Assembly: GCF_014699055.1 (NCBI RefSeq)
Contig: NZ_JACXAC010000006.1
Span: 124,001 to 188,000, forward strand
Source: Hymenobacter armeniacus
Lineage (GTDB): Bacteria > Bacteroidota > Bacteroidia > Cytophagales > Hymenobacteraceae
DNA length: 64,000 nt
Direction: 5' to 3'
A program made the translations under genes and the position numbers. Positions 44,578 through 53,500 of this stretch are shown one piece after another. Below the pieces are notes generated by a model, which did no database searches, was not told where the DNA came from, and saw nothing but the letters and a program-made list of their open reading frames with translations. The stretch's first letter is position 1. Each line of letters begins with the position of its first letter.

Positions 44578-44723
44578 AGACTGTAAGTTAATCTGCGGCG
44601 CTAATATTCAGGGAAGTTTATCGTAGTCAATTGCCACAATCTTAACACTACCCCGACAAACCCCGCACAACGCCCCGCCCGTAAGGAGAACGGTAACCAT
44701 TCACCTCAACACTCCTTTCACGC

Positions 44724-45560
44724 ATGGCTTATATCAAAGCAGGCAACGACACGGCCGGGCATCCGGTCAATATTTTCTACGAAGACTGGGGGCAGGGCGC
44801 CCCGGTGGTGCTCATCCACGGCTGGCCGCTCGACCACACCATGTGGGAGCACCAGGCCATTGGGCTGGCCAAGGCCGGCCTGCGCGTTATCGCCTACGAC
44901 CGGCGCGGGTTCGGCCGCTCCTCGCGCCCCTGGACGGGCTACGACTACGACACCCTCGCGGCCGACCTCAACGCCCTACTCGAAGAGCTGGATTTGAACC
45001 AGGTGACGCTGGTAGGCTTCTCAATGGGCGGCGGTGAAATTGCCCGTTACATCGGTACCTATGGCGACAAGCGCATTGCCCGGGTGGCGTTTGTGGGGGC
45101 CGTGACGCCCTTCCTGCTCAAAACCGACAACAACCCCGAGGGCGTGCCGCAATCGGTGTTCGACCAGATGCAGGACGGCATCAAGAAAGACCGGTTCGAC
45201 TTCCTGCAGACCTTCGCCAAGGGCTTCTACGGCGTGGGCATGATTAGCCATCCCGTAAGCCAAGCCGTGCTTGACTGGAATTTCACGGTGACGTCGTTGG
45301 CTGCACCCAATGCCACGCGCGACTGCGTGACGGCCTTTAGCGCCACCGACTTCCGGGCCGATTTGGCCGAAATCAAAGTACCCACGTTGGTGATTCACGG
45401 CGACAAAGACGCGACAGTGCCTTTTGAGGCCAGCGGCGAGCGTACGGCCAAGCTGATTCCGCAGGCAGAATTGAAAGTGTATAAAGGTGCGCCGCACGGC
45501 CTGTTCTTCACTGACAAGGACCAGTTGACGACGGATTTGCTCTCGTTTGTGGGCCGGTAG
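44724..45560 (+). CDS. alpha/beta-hydrolase, cofactor-free haloperoxidase family
   Basis: A 278-residue hydrolase related to non-heme chloroperoxidases/bromoperoxidases, which act as esterases or perhydrolases. The oxyanion region VVLIHGWPLDHTMWE, the DRRGFGRSSRP strand, the nucleophile elbow GFSMGGGE (Ser 100), the acid in VIHGDKDATVP and the His in GAPHGLFF are all visible in order. There is no signal peptide, so it acts in the cytoplasm. Peroxidase activity in this family is not certain from sequence. It is a single-gene unit with a terminator after it. Confidence 0.93.
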   Translation: MAYIKAGNDTAGHPVNIFYEDWGQGAPVVLIHGWPLDHTMWEHQAIGLAKAGLRVIAYDRRGFGRSSRPWTGYDYDTLAADLNALLEELDLNQVTLVGFSMGGGEIARYIGTYGDKRIARVAFVGAVTPFLLKTDNNPEGVPQSVFDQMQDGIKKDRFDFLQTFAKGFYGVGMISHPVSQAVLDWNFTVTSLAAPNATRDCVTAFSATDFRADLAEIKVPTLVIHGDKDATVPFEASGERTAKLIPQAELKVYKGAPHGLFFTDKDQLTTDLLSFVGR

Positions 45561-45579
45561 TTTCGGAATCTTAAGGCAA

Positions 45580-45613
45580 CAAAAAGCCCCGGCGCAGATG
45601 CGCCAGGGCTTTT
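45580..45613. terminator. bidirectional terminator
   Basis: A stem of AAAAAGCCC(C/T)GGCGC with GCGCCAGGGCTTTTT type arms, short loop. It lies between the convergent hydrolase and desaturase genes. Confidence 0.85.
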
Positions 45614-45635
45614 TATTTCGTGCTTGATGAGCGTA

Positions 45636-46703
45636 CTACGCAGCGCGGCCCATCTGGCGCAGGAACATGACGTGCGAAACCACGGCGGTGCGGGTGCGGG
45701 CGTAGTTGTTATACGTTATGTCAAACTCGGAACATACCTGCTGCACAATCTTGCTGATGGCGGGGTAATGCACGTGCGAAATCTTGGGGAACAGGTGGTG
45801 CTCAATCTGGAAGTTGAGGCCGCCGACCAGCCAGCTGACCACTTTGTTATCGGTGGCAAAGTTGGCGGTAGTGCGCACTTGGTGAATGGCCCACTCGTCT
45901 TCCAGCTTGTGGGTGGTGGCGTGTGGCACCGGGAAAGCGGCGTCTTCCACGGTGTGGGCTAGCTGGAACACCATGCTCAGGACCAGGCCGGCCACGGCGG
46001 TGCTCAGCATGAAACCGGCCAGCCAGGGCAGGAAACCCACCATGTAAATGGGCAGGGCCACATAAAGCAGCAGGTTCAGGACCTTGAAGCCCCAAAAGCT
46101 GACGTGCTCGCCGGTGTTCATGGGCTTGAGGCCGATGGCGCCGATTTGGCGGGAGAAGTACTTCTGGTAGTCCATGGCGAAAATCCAGGACGTGTAGAGC
46201 ATGCAGTAGAGGGCCCAGAAATAGAAGTGCTGGTAGCGGTGCAGCGCGTGCTTGGGCTGGTCGGGCGTCATGCGCATCCAGGGCTGGATGTTGATGTCGT
46301 CGTCGTGGCCCTCGATGTTGGTGTAGGTGTGGTGAATGAGGTTGTGCTTGGAGTTCCACATGTAGGGGCTGCCGCCGAGCACGCCCAGCGTGTAGGCGGC
46401 CAGCTTGTTCACCCAAGCAAAGCGCGAAAAGCTGCCGTGGGCACCGTCGTGCATCACGTTGAAGCCAATGGCGGCGATGACGCAGCCCAGCAGGGCGCAT
46501 TCCAGCAACGCCCAGCCCCAGGCGGGCGTGAAGAACACCAAGTGCACGTAGAGGGCGGCCATCACGCTCACGAGCAGCACGCCCTTGAAGATGAGGCTAA
46601 AGTCACCAGTCATCCGCTGCCCCGATTCCTCGAAATAGTGATTGATACGGGTTTTGAGCTCGGTGTGAAACGAGCGGGTTGCAGCGAACTTGGGCAGGGC
46701 CAT
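45636..46703 (-). CDS. fatty acid desaturase, acyl-CoA or acyl-lipid
   Basis: Integral membrane di-iron desaturase (355 residues) that introduces a double bond into acyl chains. The three His boxes are HDGAH (residues 85-89), HNLIHH (120-125) and QIEHH near the C-terminus (in FQIEHHLFPKISH), with the Gln form of the third box typical of front-end desaturases. Four membrane segments flank them. Its likely role is membrane fluidity; regiospecificity cannot be read. A TACCTTTG promoter precedes the ATG by 25 bases. Confidence 0.93.
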   Translation of the reverse strand: MALPKFAATRSFHTELKTRINHYFEESGQRMTGDFSLIFKGVLLVSVMAALYVHLVFFTPAWGWALLECALLGCVIAAIGFNVMHDGAHGSFSRFAWVNKLAAYTLGVLGGSPYMWNSKHNLIHHTYTNIEGHDDDINIQPWMRMTPDQPKHALHRYQHFYFWALYCMLYTSWIFAMDYQKYFSRQIGAIGLKPMNTGEHVSFWGFKVLNLLLYVALPIYMVGFLPWLAGFMLSTAVAGLVLSMVFQLAHTVEDAAFPVPHATTHKLEDEWAIHQVRTTANFATDNKVVSWLVGGLNFQIEHHLFPKISHVHYPAISKIVQQVCSEFDITYNNYARTRTAVVSHVMFLRQMGRAA

Positions 46704-46728
46704 AGGCAGGTTTAGGTGGGGTTGTGGT

Positions 46729-46736
46729 CAAAGGTA
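46729..46736 (-). promoter_or_regulatory. -7 element for the desaturase gene
   Basis: TACCTTTG on the minus strand, 25 bases before the desaturase ATG at 46703. Confidence 0.55.
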
Positions 46737-46763
46737 CCCCTTCCTAACCCTATACGGCCGAAC

Positions 46764-47258
46764 TTAATTCAGGTACGCGTGCCAGGTTTGGTCGATGGTG
46801 CCCGCCGAGAGCTTGAGGAAACCGGCCAAGGTGGGCTTTTTGGGCTGCTGCCGAATGGTCAAACCGGCCTCGTTGGGCGTGTGGTGGCCTTTGGCGTGGT
46901 TGCAGCGGGCGCAGGCCGTGAGCAGGTTGGTCCACGAAGATTCTCCGCCGCGGGAGCGCGGCACCACGTGGTCGAGCGTCAGGTTTTTGGTCGAGCCGCA
47001 GTATTGGCACTCGAAATGGTCGCGCTTGAAGATGTTGTGGCGGCTGAGGGCAATGCCTTTGTAGGGCACGCGCACGTAGCGCTGCAAGCGAATGATGCTG
47101 GGCTTCGGAAACGACTGGGAAATAGTGCGCAGGGTGCCGTGGTCCGACTTGGCCACCATCTCCGCCTTATCGAGAAACAAGAGCACAAACGCCTTCTGCA
47201 CGCTGCACAGGGTAATGGCGGTATAGTCGCCATTCAGCACTAACACTTTTTGGTCCAT
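46764..47258 (-). CDS. HNH endonuclease family protein
   Basis: A 164-residue protein with an HNH nuclease domain. The zinc-binding Cys pairs are CQYCG and CARCN, the catalytic core is LTLDHVVPRSRGG with the DH motif, and the C-terminal Asn/His are in NLLTACARCNHAKG. The N-terminal ~75 residues (VLVLNGDYTAITLCSVQKAFVLL to RVPYKGIALSRHNIF) match a widespread bacterial group of HNH proteins of uncertain role. It is not next to any restriction or phage gene, so housekeeping DNA metabolism is more likely than defence. Confidence 0.88.
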   Translation of the reverse strand: MDQKVLVLNGDYTAITLCSVQKAFVLLFLDKAEMVAKSDHGTLRTISQSFPKPSIIRLQRYVRVPYKGIALSRHNIFKRDHFECQYCGSTKNLTLDHVVPRSRGGESSWTNLLTACARCNHAKGHHTPNEAGLTIRQQPKKPTLAGFLKLSAGTIDQTWHAYLN

Positions 47259-47354
47259 ACACGCTTGGGGCTCGGATAACCCGCCGAAAGCTAGCGGTTT
47301 CCAAGCAGATAAACAAGCGGAAATGGGTTAAGTTCAGTGCTACACGAAAGCATG

Positions 47355-47393
47355 AAAAAAACGTCATGCTGCGCGCAGCACGACGTTCTTTTC
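47355..47393 (-). terminator. terminator of the C40 peptidase gene
   Basis: GAACGTCGTGCTGCGCGCAG on the minus strand begins a near-perfect self-palindrome centred on GCGCGC, followed by seven T. It is about 20 bases past the peptidase stop. Confidence 0.75.
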
Positions 47394-47411
47394 TGTCGTA
47401 TGGCGCCCCTC

Positions 47412-48203
47412 CTACTCCGGCAGCAGGCGCTTAATCAGCCGCAGCTTGTGCGAGTAGCGCTGTCGGTCGCGGTTGAAGATGCCGTTGTGGTCGAGCGGGT
47501 CGATGCGGACTTCGCCGTGGGCGTGCAGAATCTGGCCTTCGTCGAGCACCATGCCCACGTGCACGATGCGGCCCTCGGCGTTGTCGAAAAAGGCAAGGTC
47601 GCCGGGGCGGGCCTGCGTCACGAAGTGCACTTGCCGGCCGTGGTCAATCTGCTGGCGGGCATCGCGCGGGAGCTGAATGCCCACCAGGCCGTAGAGCTGC
47701 TGGCACAGGCCCGAGCAGTCGAGGCCGAAGACGCTTTTGCCGCCCCACACGTAGGGCGCCTTCAGGTACATGAGGGCCGTTTTGCGGAGCAGGGCGGCTT
47801 GGCGGGCGTGGTCGGGCGCGGCGGCGGGGTTGGTGGCCGTGCCGTTGAAGAAGTAGTTGCGGTCGCCGATGCGCACGTTCATGCCGTCGAAAAACGGCAG
47901 CCGGCAGCCCAGCGTGAGCGGAATTTTGGTAGTGGCGTCGCTCACGGCCTGCACCACGTCGAGGGCGCGAGGGTGGTCTTGGGCGCACCAGGCAGCGTAG
48001 TACTCGGGCGACACGGCCGTGTGCTGTTTGAAATCAATCCAGCCCACGTAGTCGTCGGCGGCCAACTGGATTTGCAGCCAGCTTTCCTGCGTGACCAGAA
48101 TCTGGTAACACTCGCCAAACAGCAGCTGGGTAACGAGTTCGGCCCGGTCGTTGGGCTCGGCGCGAACGGGGACGGCGCTCAGGGCGCAGATGCCGGGATT
48201 CAA
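47412..48203 (-). CDS. C40 (NlpC/P60) peptidase with N-terminal SH3-like domain
   Basis: A probable peptidoglycan endopeptidase. The C-terminal NlpC/P60 domain has the catalytic Cys in FGLDCSGL, then the His region (GRIVHVGMVL) and a later His in ILHAHGEVR. The N-terminal ~90 residues (GICALSAVPVRAEPNDRAE, then VTQLLFGECYQIL) are a bacterial SH3-like cell-wall binding segment. There is no classic signal peptide. The start is doubtful: the frame reaches an ATG at 48266, but the added residues derive from repetitive DNA, so I prefer a TTG at 48203 giving MNPGICALS and 263 residues, as in relatives. It likely acts on the cell wall or a recycled muropeptide. Confidence 0.9.
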   Translation of the reverse strand: MNPGICALSAVPVRAEPNDRAELVTQLLFGECYQILVTQESWLQIQLAADDYVGWIDFKQHTAVSPEYYAAWCAQDHPRALDVVQAVSDATTKIPLTLGCRLPFFDGMNVRIGDRNYFFNGTATNPAAAPDHARQAALLRKTALMYLKAPYVWGGKSVFGLDCSGLCQQLYGLVGIQLPRDARQQIDHGRQVHFVTQARPGDLAFFDNAEGRIVHVGMVLDEGQILHAHGEVRIDPLDHNGIFNRDRQRYSHKLRLIKRLLPE

Positions 48204-48293
48204 TGGGGAAATGACTAGAGAAGTGAAGGGATGAATGCAAAGAACGGCAGCAGAGCATTCACTCATTCGCCTATTTGCTCATTCATCCATTGA

Positions 48294-48752
48294 TTACAGG
48301 CGCTCCATGTCGCGCTTTTGGGCTTTCTCCTTGAGGTCGTTGCGCTTGTCGAAGAGCTTTTTGCCCTGGGCCAGGGCGATTTCGATTTTGGCAAAGCCGC
48401 GGTCCGTCACGAACAGGCGCAGGGGGATGATGGTCAGGCCCTGGTCCACGCTTTTGCCGGCCAGCTGCTTCAGCTCGCGCTTGTTGAGCAGGAGCTTGCG
48501 GGCGCGCATGGCGTCGTGGTTGTTGTAGGTGCCCAAAGAATAGGGTGCAATGCGGATGGAATGAATCCAGAGGTCGCCTTTGTGGTCGAAGGTGCAGTAG
48601 CCATCGGTCAGGTTCACGTTGCCTTCGCGAATGCTTTTTATCTCGGTGCCTTGCAGCATCACGCCCGCGTCGTACTTGGCCAGAAAGGTGTATTCGTGGC
48701 TGGCGCGGCGGTTTTTGATATTGATAATGACTGGTTTGTCGTCTTTGGCCAT
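48294..48752 (-). CDS. smpB: SsrA-binding protein SmpB
   Basis: Binds tmRNA and delivers it to stalled ribosomes in trans-translation. The 152-residue length is right. The oligonucleotide-binding barrel shows the family pattern RRASHEYTFLAKYDAGVMLQGTE, SIREGNVNLTDGYC and YNNHDAMRARKLLLNKRE, and the basic tail KKLFDKRNDLKEKAQKRDME. The ATG at 48752 is one base past the upstream gene's stop, so smpB and the thioesterase gene are co-transcribed. The tmRNA gene itself was not seen in the window. Confidence 0.97.
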   Translation of the reverse strand: MAKDDKPVIINIKNRRASHEYTFLAKYDAGVMLQGTEIKSIREGNVNLTDGYCTFDHKGDLWIHSIRIAPYSLGTYNNHDAMRARKLLLNKRELKQLAGKSVDQGLTIIPLRLFVTDRGFAKIEIALAQGKKLFDKRNDLKEKAQKRDMERL

Positions 48753-48753
48753 G

Positions 48754-49194
48754 TTACAGGTTCGGTTCTGATTGGGCGGTGGCGGCCGCATCGGCTTGCA
48801 AGGAAGCAAAACGAGCCGCGAGCCGGGCGCGCGCCACAATGCGCTGCTCGGTGTGGCCGGTGGCCACGAGGCGGGCCCCCACCCGGGCTTCTACGGCACA
48901 GCGCAAAGTTGCGCCGTCGAGGGCGTCAAAGGTAGCCGTCAGGACGAGGGTTTCGCCGGCGAAGGCCGGGGCGTGGTGCCGAATGGCGAGGGCCGTGCCA
49001 ATGCCTTCTTCGTCGGCGTCCTTCATTTCCAACACAAACAAACGGGCGGCCCATTCCATCTCGCGGCTCAGCGCAAACGTGCCGAGCACCGCATGCACCA
49101 GGCCGCCCGTGGCCTCGCCAAAATCGGCAAAGTCTTGGGGCCGCACGGTGTAGCGGTGGGTTTTCACAGCGCCCGGGCCAAAAGGATTGTGCAT
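48754..49194 (-). CDS. hotdog-fold thioesterase, fluoroacetyl-CoA thioesterase-like
   Basis: A 146-residue single hotdog protein. It resembles the FlK/thioesterase group: the helix VLGTFALSREMEWAARL holds a Thr (39) and Glu (47) at the positions of the FlK catalytic Thr and Glu, and the HH pair at 73-74 in IRHHAPAFAG matches the third catalytic residue. The remaining segment (TLVLTATFDALDG, GHTEQRIVARARL) is typical. The likely reaction is hydrolysis of a short acyl-CoA. It sits between tsaD and smpB on the same strand with tiny gaps, so it is part of that operon. Real substrate unknown. Confidence 0.85.
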   Translation of the reverse strand: MHNPFGPGAVKTHRYTVRPQDFADFGEATGGLVHAVLGTFALSREMEWAARLFVLEMKDADEEGIGTALAIRHHAPAFAGETLVLTATFDALDGATLRCAVEARVGARLVATGHTEQRIVARARLAARFASLQADAAATAQSEPNL

Positions 49195-49204
49195 GGCGGG
49201 GGCG

Positions 49205-50269
49205 CTATTTCAGTTTCAGGCGCGGGTCGGGGCTGGTGAGCTGGGTGGCAAAGTCGCCGGCCTCGTACTGGAAATGCGCCGTCATGGCCACCATGGCGGC
49301 GTTGTCGGTGCAAAACTGAAACTCCGGGATGAACACCTGCCAGCCTTGGGCGGCGGCTTCGGCTTCCAGGGCGGTGCGCAGGCCGGAGTTGGCGGCCACG
49401 CCGCCGGCCAGGGCCACTTGCGTGAGGCCCGTATCGGCGGCGGCGCGGCGGAGCTGGCGCAGCAGCGTGGCCACAATGGTGTGCTGAATGCTGGCGCAGA
49501 GGTCGGCCAGGTTTTCCGGCACGAAGTCGGGGTTGGCGGCGGTTTCTTTTTTCAGGAAATACAGCACCGCCGTTTTCAGGCCGCTGAAGGAAAAATCGTA
49601 GCCCGGCATGGCGCCCACCGGAAACGTAAACCGCTCGGGGTTGCCCTGGCGGGCCAGCTTGTCGAGGTGCGGGCCGCCGGGATAGGGCAGGCCGAGCAAC
49701 TTGGCGGTTTTGTCGAAGGCTTCGCCGGCGGCGTCGTCGATGGTTTGGCCGATGACGTCCATCTCCATCGCCGATTTTACCACCACCAGCTGCGTGTGGC
49801 CGCCGCTCACGGTGAGGCAGAGGAAGGGAAACGCGGGCTTGGGGTCGCGGATGAAGTGGGCCAGAATGTGGGCCCGCATGTGGTTCACGGCCAGCAGCGG
49901 CTTATCGAGCGCCAGCGCCAGGGTTTTGGCAAACATCCCCCCTACCAACAGGGAGCCGAGCAGGCCGGGCCCCTGCGTGACGGCCACGGCGTCGAGGTCG
50001 GCTTTGGTGAGGCCGGCCTGCTTGAGGGCCGCCGTGACGACGGGCAGCATGTGCTGCTGGTGGGCGCGCGAGGCCAGCTCGGGCACCACGCCGCCGTATT
50101 GCTCGTGGACTTTCTGGGTGGCCACGACGTTGCTCAGCAGCTGGCCGCCGGCCAAAACGGCCGCGCCGGTGTCGTCGCAGGAAGACTCAATGGCGAGGAT
50201 GATGGGATGCTCAGGCAAGGCGATGAATGTTTGGTAATGAATGGTTCCGGCGGGCAAAGGCCGAGGCAT
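49205..50269 (-). CDS. tsaD: tRNA N6-adenosine threonylcarbamoyltransferase TsaD
   Basis: Transfers threonylcarbamoyl to A37 of ANN-decoding tRNAs. The ASKHA-fold hallmarks are ILAIESSCDDT at the N-terminus, VTQGPGLLGSLLVG, VNHMRAH (the metal-binding His pair), TVSGGHTQL and the C-terminal DNAAMVA. The start is a little uncertain: ATG at 50269 (MPRPLPAG) gives 354 residues, while a TTG 20 codons later (just before PEHPIILAIESS) would give the usual short N-terminus. The gene is divergent from the TamB-like gene, a common Bacteroidota arrangement. Confidence 0.96.
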   Translation of the reverse strand: MPRPLPAGTIHYQTFIALPEHPIILAIESSCDDTGAAVLAGGQLLSNVVATQKVHEQYGGVVPELASRAHQQHMLPVVTAALKQAGLTKADLDAVAVTQGPGLLGSLLVGGMFAKTLALALDKPLLAVNHMRAHILAHFIRDPKPAFPFLCLTVSGGHTQLVVVKSAMEMDVIGQTIDDAAGEAFDKTAKLLGLPYPGGPHLDKLARQGNPERFTFPVGAMPGYDFSFSGLKTAVLYFLKKETAANPDFVPENLADLCASIQHTIVATLLRQLRRAAADTGLTQVALAGGVAANSGLRTALEAEAAAQGWQVFIPEFQFCTDNAAMVAMTAHFQYEAGDFATQLTSPDPRLKLK

Positions 50270-50559
50270 TGGGGGCAAGCTGCGAGGCAGCGCCCGCGGT
50301 TATCACAACAGGCAGCCGCCGTCGATGGATTTGCCGCGCAGGTCGATTTTTGGGCGGCGTACGTCCGGGCGGCGGGATTGAAAAGGCAAAGTTCGCGTTA
50401 CGGACTGGAATTGGCCCGAAAGCGGCGAACCGCGGCTCGGCCGGGGTCGTTCCATTGGCCTGATAATTGGCTGAGTGCCTTGCCGGTTGGCGCAACCGGC
50501 CAAAAAACCGCAACTTTGCGGATTCACCCGCGTTTTTCGCGTTCAACTGTTCTGCTCCG

Positions 50560-53500
50560 GTGCGTCGTTTCTTCACCTTTCTGCTGAAAATACTGCTGGG
50601 CCTGGGGCTGTTGGTGGTGTTGGCCGTGGTGGGAGTGCTGCTGGCGCTGCGGATGCCCAGCGTGCAAACCCGGCTGGCCCACGAGGCCGCCGAGGTGCTC
50701 ACCCAGAAGCTGGGCCAAACCGTGACCATTGGCAAGGTGGACGTGCGGCCGTTCTCGCGCGTGCTGCTCGACGGCGTGCGCGTGCAAGACCGGCGCGGCG
50801 GCGAACTGTTCGGCATCGGGCGGGCCGACGCCGATATTTCCCTGTTTTCGGTGTTCGACCCGCGGCACCTGCACATTGCTACCCTCACGCTAAACGAGCC
50901 GCGCTTCGTGCTGCGCAACCTGCCCGGCCAGCCCGATTCGACGACCCTGGACCAATTCATCACGTCGGTGAAGCGCTTGATTGGCCCCTCCACGGACACC
51001 ACAAAATCGAAGCCGTTCGATTTTCAAGTGGGCAGCGTGGCGCTGCGCAACGGGCACTTTGCCATTGAGAAAGGCGACGTGCCGCGGGCCAAGACCTACG
51101 GCCAGAGCATCGACTACGACCACCTGCTGGTCGACAGCATCTACGCCGACGTGTCCAACATCCGGCTGGGCGACACGCTGGGCCTGCGCATCAGCCACCT
51201 GCACGCGGTGGAAACGCCCTCGCAGTCGCAGCTGCGCGAAATTACGGCCGACATGACGTATGGGCCGCACTTCTGGGAGTTCAAGAACCTGAGTTTGCGC
51301 GTGGGCCGCAGCCAGATTAAAGATTACGTGCGGTTTGAGTTCCGGGTGTTCACCAACTTCACCGACTACAACGACTCGATGAAGACCATTGCGCGCCTGC
51401 GCAATTCGGTGGTGTACTCGGACGACATCGCCAAGTTTGCCCCGCAGCTTTCGGAGCTACACGAGTCGGTGGCGCTGTCAGGCGATGCCTCGGGCTACGT
51501 GCGCGATTTCAAGGTGAACAACCTCGACGTGCGCTACGGCCAGGGCACGCACATTGTGGCCAAGCGCGCCCACGCCGACGGCCTGCCCAATTACAAGGAA
51601 AGCTTCGTCGACCTGCGCCTGCTGCCCTCGGTGGTGCTGGCCAGCGACCTGAAGCACTGGCTGCCCGCCGCGGCCAACAAGTTTGTGCAGCCCCTGGGCC
51701 GGGTGAAGCTGCAAGGCCAGGTGCTGGGGTTCTACAACGACTTCGTGGCCAATGCCTCCTTCGACACGGCGCTGGGCTTTGTGGCCACCGACGTCAACCT
51801 GAAAACCAAAACCGACCTCACGCACGCGGCGTATTCCGGCACGGTGCGCAGCAATGCCTTCCAACTGGGCAAGTTTTTGGGCGACGAGTCGGTCATTCGG
51901 GACGTGACGCTGAACGGGCGCGTGGCCGGCGTGGGCTTCGTGCCGCCGTTTGCGCGGGGGCAGGCCTCGCTGTCCATCCCGGCCATCTGGCTGAACGGCT
52001 ACCGCTACCGCAACCTGTCGCTCAACGGCGACTTCCACCAGCAGTCCTTCAGCGGCCACATCACGGCCAACGACCCCAACGTGAAGCTGGTGGGCGACGG
52101 CCACATCGACCTCGACCGCGAGCACCAGGACGTGGACATCAAGGCCAAAATCGAGCGGGCCGACCTGCGGGCGCTGGGGCTGATGAGCCAGCCGCTGGTC
52201 ATCTCCACGACGGCCGACGTGAAATTCCGAGGCGTGCAGCTCGATTCGCTGATTGGGCACGCCTACCTGCGCAAGTCGCGCTTCTCGCTGGGCAAACAGC
52301 GCCTGAGCCTCGACACCCTCGACGTGGTGAGCACCCGCAACCGCCTGAACCAGCGCCGCGTGACGCTGCGCTCCGAAGCCATTGACGCCAGCGTGGCCGG
52401 CGCCTTCAACACCTCCGACGTGGTGCGCGACGTGCAAACGCTGCTCACCGAGTACCGCCTCAACTTTGAGAGCAACGCCGCGGCCACGGCCGACTACTAC
52501 CGCCGCAAGCGCCAGCGCGAATTGCCGGTGTACAAAATTGACCTGCGCCTGAACCTGAAGAAGCCCAACCCGGTGCTGGCGCTGTTTGTGCCCGAGCTGC
52601 GGGTAGCCAACGGCAGCCGCATTGACGGCTCGTTCCGCAACGGCGAAACGTCGATTTTCCAGCTGGGCGGCCACCTGGACAGCCTGAGCTACGGGCCGGT
52701 GCAGACGGTGAACAACGACTTCGACTTTCTCACCTCCAAGCTGCCGTACAAGGCCGACATTCTGGCCCAGGCCAGCGTGACCAGCGACCGGCAGGTGCTG
52801 CCGGGCCTGGGCAAGACCGAGAAGTTCATCGTGGAAGGCGTGTGGGACCAGCAGCGCATTAACTTTTCGACCTCGCTGGCCCAGACGGGCACCACCAACA
52901 AGGCCACCATCAACGGCTCGATGGGTTTCCTGCCGCGGGCGGTGGAGGTGATTTTCCGGCAGTCGGCCATTCACCTGCTCGACAAGGACTGGACCATTGC
53001 GGCCGATAACTCAGTGACCATCTCAGACTACGGCCGCGAATACGACGTGAAGAACCTGACCTTCAGCAACGGCGAGCAGTTTGTGGGCGCGCAGGGCTTT
53101 ATTTCGCCCCAAGCCGACAAGCCGCCCCTGCAACTGCAGGTGAAGGACTTTGAGCTGGCCACGCTGAACACCCTCACCGGCCAGCGGCTGGGCGGCCGCG
53201 TGAACGCGCAGGGCACCGTGAGCGGCGTGTACGGCCCGCTCACCATCAGCAGCACGCTGGGCGTGGACTCGCTGACCTACGACGGCACGCTCATTGGGCA
53301 AGTAGCCGGCCGCAGCGACTGGGACAACACGGCCAGCAAGCTGCGCGTGAACCTCGACGTGGCCCGCGCCGGCCAGTCGGTGCTCACGGTGCTGGGCGAC
53401 ATCGCCCCGCGCGACGACAAGAACCAGTTCAACCTCACCGGCACCCTCAACGACGCGCCCATTGTGCTGGCCCAACCCTTTCTGGGCTCCATCATGAAAA

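Noticed and set aside
46764..47258. HNH endonuclease as part of a restriction or defence system
   Set aside because: No methyltransferase, phage or defence gene lies next to it, and its family is common outside defence.
51478..52974. 498-residue minus-strand ORF inside the TamB-like gene
   Set aside because: Antisense shadow of a long GC-rich gene.
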